The translations under genes and the position numbers were made by a program. The notes under the pieces are model-generated. The model searched no databases, was not told the DNA's origin, and worked only from the letters and a program-made list of their open reading frames with translations. A stretch of 19,993 bases of DNA from Clostridiales bacterium. GTDB taxonomy: Bacteria > Bacillota > Clostridia > Oscillospirales > CAG-382. This document shows positions 5,743 to 13,176 of the stretch, piece by piece (positions within the stretch are counted from its first letter, which is position 1; every line of letters begins with the position of its first letter). Location of the stretch: NCBI GenBank assembly GCA_003452915.1, contig DMMZ01000060.1:48517-68509 (forward strand). Reading direction: 5' to 3'.

Positions 5743-7638
5743 ATGAAAAAAAAGCTATCCTTATTTCTTGTTCTTATTATGCTTTTATCATTAATCAGCA
5801 CAATGGGAACTCAAGCTCAGACGACAACCGGTTATGTCAACATAGCTCAAGGTGCTACATATACCGCATCAACCCCTTATACGCTAAGAACAAATCCTAA
5901 CGATTACCAGTTGATTGATGGGAAGGAACTAACCGACGGTGTGAAAGGAAGCAGTGCATTTGGAACAGAATGGCATGGTTTTTATAATACCACTGACGGC
6001 TCAAGTGTAAGTCCTTATTTTGTTACTATCGACCTCGGTTCACAGAAAACCGACATCAAAAAGCTTTCTATTGAATTCCAGCATAATTCTTCTTCGGGTA
6101 TCAATAAACCTATATCGTGTAGATATTACTCATCAACTAACGGAACAGACTTTACAGAATTAGGTTTAGCTACACCAATTGAAAACGGATCGTATTACGA
6201 CTTTTCGCTTATATTAAACACGGCAATAAGCGGAAGATACTTCAAAGCAATAATAGTTAAAGATACGAATATGTTCACTTTCGCTTCCGAATTTGAGATT
6301 TGTACTGAGGGCGAAGTTGAAGTTCCTGTTAACGAAGCTGATTTAATTGATGTGCGTTTCAATTCCGGATGCGTATTGACTGAGGATAATTTGTTTGGTG
6401 TTCCTCTTGAGACCAACTACTCTGACTTCTTGCTTCTTCTCAGAAGTGAAGCAGGAATCACTGTTAAAGACAAAAACGGTAATATAAAAACAAGCGGATT
6501 TATTGTTACCGGTGATGTTTTAGAAAAGACTGTGGGAGCAGAAGTTACCGATACTAAGACAATCGTAGTCGAAGGTGACGTAAACGGTGATGGAAAAATT
6601 ACAGGGACCGATTATCTTCTTATAAAACGCACATACCTTGGTACATATACACTTGCCGGTGAATATAAAAGAGCTGCTTGTGTTACAAATGAAGTGAGTA
6701 TCACACCTCAGGATTATCTTAAAATAAAACGTAATTTCTTAGGTTCGTACAACATTCATACCAAATACGAGAGAGTCATAGAGGAATATGATATGACCTT
6801 CCAGGCCGCTTCATCAACCGCATATAAAATGAGCTGCACCTACGCAGGTAAGCCGCTTTATCTTACATTTGATAAAAAAACCTGGGGAACTTGGAATATC
6901 GGTACTTTTTCATATAACGGAAAAGCACTCGCAGGTGGCGGAACCGACTGGGAATATGTGTACAGATCAGGTCCGACCGCAGCAACTTCAAGTGATTTTA
7001 CTGGTGGAAACCATGGTAATGAACAGCTTGTTGAGATTAAATTCTATGACGGTTCAACAGGTGAAGAGCTTAAATTAAATGTGGGACAATCTAAAGACAT
7101 TAAAAATTTATTGATTGTTGAAAAGACAAAAATACTTTTCCATAACACAACAACCGCTTTCTGTGATGTTGTTCGTACATATATTGTTGTTGGAAACAAA
7201 ATTACTCTTGAAGTTACATACGACTACATAAAAGATACTTATCATGGGCTTTCTTACACTTGTATGTTCCCTGTTGCAAAAACTCATGGTTTATACATAA
7301 CATTCAATAACATTGACGGAACAACTAAAACTGTTGAAACCTTAAAGGTCGGTGCCGCTGATTACTCCGGACCGCAACATGGAAAAACAAACGCTATGAA
7401 CTGCAAGATATGGGGTTATGTTGATCCGACTTGGACATTTGATGTTGAGGTATATTCACAGAAAGATTCCTGTGATAACTTTAAGAATGCCAATAAGACC
7501 TTCTACTGGGATATGAACACAACACACAATAAATTGTACTTCTCAAAATATAGCAATGCTGATCTGGTAAAAGCCGGCTCAAGATTTGATACAAAGAGCT
7601 CCTGGACATTTTACATTGACGAGAGCAATGTTGGCTAA
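5743..7638 (+). CDS. Secreted discoidin-like/dockerin protein with duplicated C-domain
   Basis: This 631-residue modular secreted protein has a signal peptide at residues 1-25 (cleavage near TQA-QTT). Residues ~30-187 look like an F5/8 type C (discoidin, CBM32-like) domain: VNIAQGATYT, LIDGKELTDG, YFVTIDLGS, RYFKAIIVKD. Residues ~195-275 resemble the small beta domain that often precedes dockerins (VTVKDKNGNIKTSGFIVTGD). Residues ~277-338 are a dockerin type I-like pair. The first loop, DVNGDGKITGTD, has all calcium ligands; the second (CVTNEVSITPQD) is degenerate. Residues ~349-631 repeat the domain of the upstream lipoprotein. AGGAGG precedes the ATG. No cohesin gene is in the window, so the docking partner is unknown. 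The likely role is carbohydrate or cell-surface binding or processing. Confidence 0.88.
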   Translation: MKKKLSLFLVLIMLLSLISTMGTQAQTTTGYVNIAQGATYTASTPYTLRTNPNDYQLIDGKELTDGVKGSSAFGTEWHGFYNTTDGSSVSPYFVTIDLGSQKTDIKKLSIEFQHNSSSGINKPISCRYYSSTNGTDFTELGLATPIENGSYYDFSLILNTAISGRYFKAIIVKDTNMFTFASEFEICTEGEVEVPVNEADLIDVRFNSGCVLTEDNLFGVPLETNYSDFLLLLRSEAGITVKDKNGNIKTSGFIVTGDVLEKTVGAEVTDTKTIVVEGDVNGDGKITGTDYLLIKRTYLGTYTLAGEYKRAACVTNEVSITPQDYLKIKRNFLGSYNIHTKYERVIEEYDMTFQAASSTAYKMSCTYAGKPLYLTFDKKTWGTWNIGTFSYNGKALAGGGTDWEYVYRSGPTAATSSDFTGGNHGNEQLVEIKFYDGSTGEELKLNVGQSKDIKNLLIVEKTKILFHNTTTAFCDVVRTYIVVGNKITLEVTYDYIKDTYHGLSYTCMFPVAKTHGLYITFNNIDGTTKTVETLKVGAADYSGPQHGKTNAMNCKIWGYVDPTWTFDVEVYSQKDSCDNFKNANKTFYWDMNTTHNKLYFSKYSNADLVKAGSRFDTKSSWTFYIDESNVG

Positions 7639-7660
7639 AATACTTAATTGAATGTAAAAG

Positions 7661-7694
7661 CGCCTTTCCTGTTGATATATCAGCAGGAAAGGCG
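7661..7694 (+). terminator. Strong 3' hairpin without a U run
   Basis: A 15-bp stem with one G-T pair (CGCCTTTCCTG and CAGGAAAGGCG plus inner TGA/TCA) closes a TATA loop 23 bp after the dockerin gene. It is followed by AAGCTATATAAC, not a T run, so it may act as an RNA 3'-end protector or an atypical terminator. Confidence 0.55.
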
Positions 7695-7773
7695 AAGCTA
7701 TATAACAGATAAGGAAAATAGCGTGAAAGATATTATATTTAGAGGTGCATCATCACGTAATGCCATTAATTTT

Positions 7774-7799
7774 AAATTGCAATTTGTGCCCTGCAGGGC
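7774..7799. repeat. Two adjacent perfect 12-bp palindromes
   Basis: AAATTGCAATTT (7774-7785) and GCCCTGCAGGGC (7788-7799) are each perfect palindromes separated by two bases, directly upstream of the GGAGG of the next gene. They could be operator half-sites or, for the second, a short hairpin near the ribosome binding site. Confidence 0.4.
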
Positions 7800-7811
7800 G
7801 TGGAGGTTAGC

Positions 7812-8108
7812 ATGAATCAAAATAAACTTAAAATAATTAAAATTTCAGTTATTTCAATTGCTGTTATAACAGTTATAATTAATACAATATCATATTTTTT
7901 TCTTCCCGACACAATAGTTACTCAATTATTTTCTTCAGGTAAGAGAACTTCTACGCTGACCTATTTATTAATAATACCAGTTATGGTTGCTGTATCTTCG
8001 GTAATGACTGTATTTTCTGATAAAAAAACAAAGTGGTTTTTTATTTCTGTTGTTCTTTCTGTTATGAATGTAATATTTATAATCATCAACCTACTTAATT
8101 TGGTTTAA
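7812..8108 (+). CDS. Small membrane protein, DUF1648-like
   Basis: The ATG at 7812 is chosen because GGAGG lies 5 bases upstream; a GTG at 7800 in frame would put that site inside the gene. The 98 residues form about three transmembrane helices (ISVISIAVITVIINTISYF, LTYLLIIPVMVAVSSVMTVF, WFFISVVLSVMNVIFIIINLL). Between the first two helices, the LPDTIVTQLFSSGK segment resembles the LPDTIPxHFxxxG motif of DUF1648/SdpI-type proteins. That family includes immunity and signalling partners in toxin systems, but this short protein lacks the full SdpI layout, so no role is assigned. It is 17 bp upstream of the LCP gene and probably co-transcribed. Confidence 0.75.
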   Translation: MNQNKLKIIKISVISIAVITVIINTISYFFLPDTIVTQLFSSGKRTSTLTYLLIIPVMVAVSSVMTVFSDKKTKWFFISVVLSVMNVIFIIINLLNLV

Positions 8109-8125
8109 AAGGTGGCTTCTAAAAA

Positions 8126-9172
8126 ATGAAAGACCGTACAAAAAAAACTTTAAAATGGACTTTAATTTCTATATGCTCACTATTAATTCTGATTGTATTA
8201 ACTATATTGATTCTTCTAGTTCTTGCATACAATAAAATCTACGAACAAATTCCTTATGTGGAACGCGAAAGTTCTTATGTAATGGAAAGTAAGCCTGAGG
8301 GTATTGAATATGTCAGTGATGAATCATATACCGAAGATGAAACCAGTATAAACGAGACCATCTCAGAAGCCGAAAAAACTCCTATTTACATAAAAGAACC
8401 TATAGACAAGAACATTATTAATGTTTTACTTGTCGGCCGTGATGTAACCCAATCTTCTGGCAGTAGCGGACGAAGCGACAGCATGATGTTATTATCATAT
8501 AATAAAACTACAGGTGAGGTAACAATTAATTCTTTTTTGCGTGATTGTTATGTTCCAATAGAGGGACACAGCTGGAACAGGCTTAATGCGACCTATTCGA
8601 TTGGCGGTGTAGGTATGACAATCAACACGATAAATGAAATTTTCGATCTGGATATACAGCATTATATAAGCATCGACTTCAACGGATTTATAGGTCTTAT
8701 TGATAAAATAGATGGAGTTACAATAAGCATAACCGGTGTTGAAGCTGAGTATATGAATGAGCATTATTCTTGTGGTTTTACTGCCGGCGAGGTCACTCTT
8801 GACGGAGATACTGCGCTTAAATTTGCCCGAATAAGAAAAATAGCTGTTTCGGGCGGTGACTTTAACCGTACCGAACGACAACGCAGAATACTTGTTTCTG
8901 CTATTAATAAAATGCTTAATTTAAACGATATCGGTAAGACAATCTCGCTAATAAATAACGGTCTGGAATATGTTAAAACAAATTTAAGCTCCGGAAATAT
9001 TATTTCGTTAACGAGTGACTTTGTGTCAAAGAAAAACTCCGATATAAAAACAGGAGCTATACCCGCTGAGGGAACTTGGTCATATGCTATGATTAATAGA
9101 ATGTCTATTATTGATTTAAACTTTGATGAAAATAAAAATATTTTACACAAAAGGATATACGGAGATAATTAA
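8126..9172 (+). CDS. LytR-CpsA-Psr (LCP) family protein
   Basis: LCP proteins are membrane-bound enzymes that transfer undecaprenyl-linked polymers (teichoic acid, capsule) onto peptidoglycan, acting outside the cell. The 348-residue product has one N-terminal TM helix (residues ~11-34), a Glu/Ser-rich linker to about residue 90, and the LCP domain from ~95. Motifs include NVLLVGRD (99-106), RSDSMML (Arg117, Asp119), SFLRD (Arg139), LKFARIR (Arg235, Arg237) and GDFNRTERQRR (Asp245, Arg248). These are the charged residues that bind the pyrophosphate and Mg2+ in the family. The C-terminus beyond residue ~265 is helical. AAGGTGG precedes the ATG. The neighbouring DUF1648-like protein may share its transcript. 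Confidence 0.92.
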   Translation: MKDRTKKTLKWTLISICSLLILIVLTILILLVLAYNKIYEQIPYVERESSYVMESKPEGIEYVSDESYTEDETSINETISEAEKTPIYIKEPIDKNIINVLLVGRDVTQSSGSSGRSDSMMLLSYNKTTGEVTINSFLRDCYVPIEGHSWNRLNATYSIGGVGMTINTINEIFDLDIQHYISIDFNGFIGLIDKIDGVTISITGVEAEYMNEHYSCGFTAGEVTLDGDTALKFARIRKIAVSGGDFNRTERQRRILVSAINKMLNLNDIGKTISLINNGLEYVKTNLSSGNIISLTSDFVSKKNSDIKTGAIPAEGTWSYAMINRMSIIDLNFDENKNILHKRIYGDN

Positions 9173-9209
9173 ATGTTTCTGTTAAAAATATAAAATATCA
9201 GTATTTACT

Positions 9210-9252
9210 TCAGGTGTGCTTTCTATATGAAAACGCACCTGATATTTTTCTT
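9210..9252 (+). terminator. Terminator after the LCP gene
   Basis: CAGGTGTG and CGCACCTG form an 8-bp stem (one G-T pair), followed by ATATTTTTCTT. An alternative pairing exists: AAAATATCAG at 9192-9201 is a perfect complement of CTGATATTTT at 9239-9248. Confidence 0.65.
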
Positions 9253-9323
9253 AAGCATATAATTAAAAGAGGAGATACGGCCCGGAATTTATTTTACCTA
9301 TGGAAAGGAAGGGTGCATATCGC

Positions 9324-9542
9324 ATGAGTGTTATTCTTGTTCTCTCCTCTGTAACTTATGCCCTAAAAGCACAGGATCTGCTAAAAAATGAAGGTATTTA
9401 CTCAACAATAACGCGTTCACCTGCCGTAAAAGCTATCAAGGGTTGCGGCTATGGCATAAAAATACCTTACAATCAAGAGATATGGGCAAAGCAAATATTG
9501 CTTGAAAACGGAATTTCAATTCTTGGATGCGTTATTGAATAA
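9324..9542 (+). CDS. DUF3343 protein (putative Se/S carrier-like)
   Basis: The product is 72 residues from the ATG at 9324, which has GGAAGGG 10 bases upstream. An in-frame ATG at 9300 has no site at proper distance. The sequence VILVLSSVTYALKAQDLLKNEGI, SPAVKAIKGCGYGIKI and the single central Cys match PF11823 (DUF3343), annotated as a putative Se/S carrier-like family. Its conserved Cys sits in a GCG context, as here. It is 28 bp upstream of a cysteine desulfurase-like gene, a pairing known in clostridia and often linked to selenium or sulfur trafficking. Whether selenium is used here cannot be judged, as no selD, selA or yedF gene is visible. Confidence 0.8.
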   Translation: MSVILVLSSVTYALKAQDLLKNEGIYSTITRSPAVKAIKGCGYGIKIPYNQEIWAKQILLENGISILGCVIE

Positions 9543-9570
9543 TTTTTATACAATTGAAAGGGAAACCATA

Positions 9571-10701
9571 ATGATATATTTCGACAACGCAGCTACCGGT
9601 TATCCGAAAAGTGAGCGAGCTTTTGAAGCAATGAAAACAGCATATTTTGAAAGCGGGAACGCCGGCAGAAGCGGGCATGATCTTGCCAATGAGGGAGCGC
9701 GAATTCTTTTTAATTGTCGAAAATCGACAGGTGAACTTTTTGGTTGTGAGCCAGAGCAGGTTGTGCTTACAAAAAACGCTACAGAAGCGTTAAATTTAGC
9801 GATCAAAGGGGCATTTACCGAAGAAAATAATATAAATAAAAAAGGCGAGGTATTAATTTCCTCGCTTGAACATAATTCTGTTTTACGACCGGTGTATGCT
9901 TTATGTCAAAATAAAGGCATTACAAAAAAACAATTTAAAGTTGATATATATAATGATGATAAAACGGTAGAAAATTTTGAAAAAGCTATTAGTAAAAAGA
10001 CTTCTATGGTCGTTTGTATACACGCTTCAAATGTATGTGGACGAATTTTACCGATAAAAAGACTGGTTGAAAAAGCGAAAAAGCATAATATAATATTTAT
10101 TTTGGATGCATCCCAGACAGCAGGACATTTTCCCGTAACGTTTGAAGAGTTGGGAGCAGACATCATATGTCTTCCCGGGCATAAGGGCTTGTATGGCCCT
10201 ATGGGAACAGGACTTTTGCTTATAAATCAAAAAAGCCACTTATATTTTAAAACAATTATGGAGGGCGGCAGTGGCACACGCTCGCTTGAGAAAGAAATGC
10301 CGCTGTTTCTACCCGAACGGCTAGAATACGGAACACAAAACAACTGTGGCTTTGCCGGACTTGCGGCAGCTTGTGAGGAGCTTGTCTACCCTGTCGAACT
10401 TCATAAAGTGTTCGAATATTTGGTTGAAAAAATGCGGATTAGAGATGATATAATTCTATACGGAGAACCAAAAGGTAATTATGATAAATATGTACCTGTT
10501 TTGCTCTTCAATAAAAAAGATGCTTATTGCGAGGATGTCGCTTCTATGTTAAATGAAAAAGGTATTGCGGTAAGAGCAGGCTATCACTGTTCTCCACTTG
10601 CACATATAGCGCTTGGTACAATAAAAAAAGGTGGCGTACGTATCAGCTTTGGCAGATCGAATACCATAGAGGAAGTTGATTATTTATTAAACGTGTTATG
10701 A
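9571..10701 (+). CDS. Cysteine desulfurase-like class V aminotransferase
   Basis: This 376-residue PLP enzyme is predicted to remove sulfur (or selenium) from cysteine (or selenocysteine) as an enzyme-bound persulfide. The start at MIYFDNAATGYPK is set by the family and by AAAGGG 8 bases upstream. An ATG at 9502 in frame would overlap DUF3343 and lacks support. Motifs are NAGRSGHDLA, LTKNATEALNLAIKG, SSLEHNSV (His for PLP stacking), LDASQTAGHFP and LPGHKGLYGPMGTGLL, with Lys205 as the Schiff-base residue. GYHCSPLAH has Cys340 as the acceptor cysteine. The short loop around the Cys and the Leu-His context fit the SufS/CsdA-like or selenocysteine-lyase-like branch more than IscS. The substrate is not certain. 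Confidence 0.9.
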   Translation: MIYFDNAATGYPKSERAFEAMKTAYFESGNAGRSGHDLANEGARILFNCRKSTGELFGCEPEQVVLTKNATEALNLAIKGAFTEENNINKKGEVLISSLEHNSVLRPVYALCQNKGITKKQFKVDIYNDDKTVENFEKAISKKTSMVVCIHASNVCGRILPIKRLVEKAKKHNIIFILDASQTAGHFPVTFEELGADIICLPGHKGLYGPMGTGLLLINQKSHLYFKTIMEGGSGTRSLEKEMPLFLPERLEYGTQNNCGFAGLAAACEELVYPVELHKVFEYLVEKMRIRDDIILYGEPKGNYDKYVPVLLFNKKDAYCEDVASMLNEKGIAVRAGYHCSPLAHIALGTIKKGGVRISFGRSNTIEEVDYLLNVL

Positions 10702-10713
10702 ATCCTGCTTTAT

Positions 10714-10803
10714 TATAAAATATAATTTAAAATATTTGTCATCCTTAACTCAACAAAGATTCGTATTAAGTTTCTTTGTTGTTGCTCAGGATGATATTTT
10801 ATA
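10714..10803. repeat. Palindromic intergenic element, MITE- or REP-like
   Basis: The core is TCATCCT (10739-10745) with AGGATGA (10788-10794) and CAACAAAGA (10751-10759) with TCTTTGTTG (10773-10781), around a 13-base loop. Outer arms TATAAAATAT (10714-10723) and ATATTTTATA (10794-10803) are also exact complements. On the minus strand it reads TCATCCTGAGC..., similar to a repeat I recall from many clostridial intergenic regions (unverified). It sits just after the desulfurase gene and may also stop transcription. No ORF is inside. Confidence 0.55.
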
Positions 10804-10835
10804 TAAACCGAAATTTCATACAATTAAAATCATAC

Positions 10836-10864
10836 TTGAACAAATAAATACTTTATGATATTGT
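10836..10864 (+). promoter_or_regulatory. Possible promoter for the sigma factor gene
   Basis: TTGAAC (10836-10841), a 17-bp spacer and TATTGT (10859-10864), about 145 bp upstream of the GTG start. I found no clear ECF-type promoter (GAAC...CGTC), so autoregulation cannot be argued from this sequence. Confidence 0.45.
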
Positions 10865-11010
10865 TTTAATAATAAACCCTAGTTTCATGCATAAATACTT
10901 TAGTCATTTCTACAAATTGGTGAAATAAAAAATAATTTTTTTGCTATATGTCCGAAACAAGCGGTTTCAAACGCTATATAGGCAAAGGCAAAAAAGGAGG
11001 TGGAAACCGA
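10865..11010 (+). other. Long 5' leader of the sigma factor gene
   Basis: This stretch carries no gene I can support. Near its end GAAAC (10954-10958) and GTTTC (10964-10968) form an inverted repeat, overlapped by AGCG/CGCT. An ATG at 10948 in frame with the sigma gene lacks a ribosome binding site and would add unrelated residues. Confidence 0.35.
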
Positions 11011-11538
11011 GTGCAAGATAACAAGATTAATAAAGTCTGTGATAAAGCTATCATCGAATTTTTGGAGGGCGATAAAAATGGCCTTTCCGTAATTTATGAC
11101 TGCATGGCAAGAATGATTTTTTCGGTAGCATATGCGATTGTAGGTAACTATCAGGACGCGGAAGATGTGTTGCAGGACACAATGATCGAGATAACAAAAT
11201 ACGCTCATACTTATCGAAAAGGAAGTAATGCAAAAGCGTGGATATTAACAATGACTCGTCATTTGTCAATAGATTTAATCCGTAAAAGAAAGCCCACATT
11301 CTCACTTGATGAAGTCGAAACTTTAGAACAAAGTACCGTTGTTTGTACAGAGTTTTCACAGCTTGAAGTGCTTGAAATGCTGAATGCTCTTGATGAAGAC
11401 GAAAATCAGATCGTAATTTTCCGCTTGTATGCTGAAATGTCCTATATTGAAATATCACAAATAATGGGTATCAGCATAGCTTCAGCGCAGAAAAAATATC
11501 AACGATCCATCAAGAAGCTAAAAAACAATATCATATGA
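11011..11538 (+). CDS. ECF-type RNA polymerase sigma factor
   Basis: The product is 175 residues from a GTG start with AGGAGGTGG 8 bases upstream. Region 2 spans residues ~20-90 (FLEGDKNGLSVIYDCMAR, DAEDVLQDTMIEITKYAHTY, AKAWILTMTRHLSIDLIRKRK), covering the -10 recognition and core-binding helices. Region 4 spans ~120-172 (LDEDENQIVIFRLYAEMSYIEISQIMGISIASAQKKYQRSIKKLK), a helix-turn-helix for the -35 element. Region 1 and region 3 are missing, as usual in the ECF class. The stop codon overlaps an upstream ATG of the next gene. The pair forms a sigma factor/membrane regulator unit; the regulon is unknown. Confidence 0.92.
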   Translation: MQDNKINKVCDKAIIEFLEGDKNGLSVIYDCMARMIFSVAYAIVGNYQDAEDVLQDTMIEITKYAHTYRKGSNAKAWILTMTRHLSIDLIRKRKPTFSLDEVETLEQSTVVCTEFSQLEVLEMLNALDEDENQIVIFRLYAEMSYIEISQIMGISIASAQKKYQRSIKKLKNNII

Positions 11539-11555
11539 TTTTGGAGGTATCGGAA

Positions 11556-13067
11556 ATGAAAACAAATAAAATCAAAACAACATTAAAACAACTCGACAAT
11601 CTTCCGCTTCCGGATAAGAACAAAATATTGGCTTCCTGTTCGGAATCGCCGGCAGTAACAGAAAATAATTATTATATGCCTACGTGTAGAAAGTCGAAAT
11701 TAAAGCCCATATTGGCCGCGTGTCTTGCGCTTTTACTGATGCTTGGCGGTTTCTCCGGATATTTCATAGCAGTTGAAGCAAAGGAGTACAATGAAGCTGT
11801 TACTTTTTTCAATGAATATGGCCTTTCTATCGATGGATTATCACGAAGTGAAATTAAAAATATTTACCAAGATATAACGACGGGAAAATTCGCATATGGT
11901 AAAACAGCCGAAGTAATTGAGAAAAATGTGGGTGGGTACGAGATTTTTCAAAATGCACCTACGCCTGAAGACCTTGAAAATCTTTGGAATTATAAAATGG
12001 GTTATAGTAACGATTTGCACTATATCATAAATTCTTCAAATAATAAAGACGAGTCATATAAATATGAATATGTTTACAGTGCCGATACATCTCTCGGATT
12101 TGACACACTTGATAAAACTGTAATCATTAAATTGGTTGAAGGAAAAGAGGTGTGGACTGCAGAATTCAAGAATTTTATTGTTGAAGATTATCTTATATCA
12201 GAAAATTCTGTTGTTCTATATGGAGTCACATCGACATGGTCATCCACACAAACCACACATGGACGCATTGCTATGTTAAGCGCAGACGGTAAAATATTAT
12301 GGGATAAAACAACATCAAACGATTTTGACAATGAATATATTGCATCAATACTATATGAAGATAACGGAATAGCTGTGTTCAGCCGCGGCGATTTAAAATA
12401 TTTATGCTTGTCAAAATATGATATGAATGGAAATGTCATTAGTTTTATTAAAAATGAAGTAGGAAATTTTGGAATAAGGAATGTTGCAAAGCTTGGCGAT
12501 GGTTATATTGCTCAGCTTGGTAATCAAACGACCGGAGAATCTCTTGTTAAAATCAACGCTGATGGTTCTTTATCCGATTCATTCACTTATACTTCCGATG
12601 AAGAAGAATATTTTATAACCGATATTATTGAATTCGGCGGAAATGTATATTTAAGCTCATATTCGGTACCGAAACTTGATGACGGTGAAAGCACCGCCGG
12701 TGGACGGTACGACATTGCAGCTATTCTCAATTATATATTTGATAACGAATACTTTGAAATCTCAAATGAGGAACTGACAAAGCTCGTAAGAGATAACTTC
12801 ACAGCGGTGCTGTTGGTTTGCAATCCCGAATCAGGTTTACCGCAGGAATTCTATTCTGTGAAAGGTTCACTAGGCGGAAAGCTTGCAATGAATGATACCG
12901 GAATGCTTTTATGGAATGTTGAAAGCATTACCGATACATTCTTCTCACCAATGACTTCATCTTTTACAATCGGCGGAGCTAGTTATGTGTATCGCTATAC
13001 TTTTGACGTAACAGGCAAAATAATCAGTCAAGAAAAGACCGGTGAGGTTTTAAATTTCATAAGGTAG
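11556..13067 (+). CDS. Membrane protein, probable anti-sigma/sensor with external repeat domain
   Basis: The ATG at 11556 has GGAGG 8 bases upstream. An in-frame ATG at 11535 overlaps the sigma stop (ATGA) and contains that site. The 503 residues divide into a short cytoplasmic N-terminus (1-50, MKTNKIKTTLKQLDNLPLPDKNK...), one TM helix (51-72, PILAACLALLLMLGGFSGYFI) and a ~430-residue external part. Its middle (~200-400) has repeated PQQ/beta-propeller-like units (GRIAMLSADGKILWDK, LCLSKYDMNGNVISF, GESLVKINADGSLSDSF). Context makes it the likely membrane partner of the sigma factor. It lacks the HxxxCxxC zinc anti-sigma motif, so the sigma-binding mode is inferred only. A terminator follows 33 bp downstream. 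Confidence 0.82.
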   Translation: MKTNKIKTTLKQLDNLPLPDKNKILASCSESPAVTENNYYMPTCRKSKLKPILAACLALLLMLGGFSGYFIAVEAKEYNEAVTFFNEYGLSIDGLSRSEIKNIYQDITTGKFAYGKTAEVIEKNVGGYEIFQNAPTPEDLENLWNYKMGYSNDLHYIINSSNNKDESYKYEYVYSADTSLGFDTLDKTVIIKLVEGKEVWTAEFKNFIVEDYLISENSVVLYGVTSTWSSTQTTHGRIAMLSADGKILWDKTTSNDFDNEYIASILYEDNGIAVFSRGDLKYLCLSKYDMNGNVISFIKNEVGNFGIRNVAKLGDGYIAQLGNQTTGESLVKINADGSLSDSFTYTSDEEEYFITDIIEFGGNVYLSSYSVPKLDDGESTAGGRYDIAAILNYIFDNEYFEISNEELTKLVRDNFTAVLLVCNPESGLPQEFYSVKGSLGGKLAMNDTGMLLWNVESITDTFFSPMTSSFTIGGASYVYRYTFDVTGKIISQEKTGEVLNFIR

Positions 13068-13097
13068 TTATTTCTTCTTATTATGAAGTATAAAAAA

Positions 13098-13130
13098 AGA
13101 AAGAGTTGCGAAGATATGCAACTCTTTTTG
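13098..13130. terminator. Bidirectional terminator between convergent genes
   Basis: AAAGAGTTGC (13100-13109) and GCAACTCTTT (13118-13127) form a 10-bp stem with an 8-base loop. TTTTT follows on the plus strand, and on the minus strand the stem is followed by CTTTTTTTATA. It separates the sensor gene from the leftward flavoprotein gene. Confidence 0.88.
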
Positions 13131-13176
13131 CTTTATTTTAAATTTACGAATTCAAAAATTATTATTTTCGAATATT

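Noticed and set aside
9502..9570. Longer start for the cysteine desulfurase
   Set aside because: It would overlap DUF3343, has no ribosome binding site and precedes the family N-terminus MIYFDNAATG.
10954..10975. ECF-type autoregulated promoter (GAAAC...CGCT) before the sigma gene
   Set aside because: The spacing (13 bases) is too short for ECF -35/-10 boxes; it is better seen as part of small inverted repeats.
10948..11010. Longer start for the sigma factor
   Set aside because: The AGGAGGTGG at 10995-11003 would be inside the gene; the GTG at 11011 is well placed and fits the domain start.
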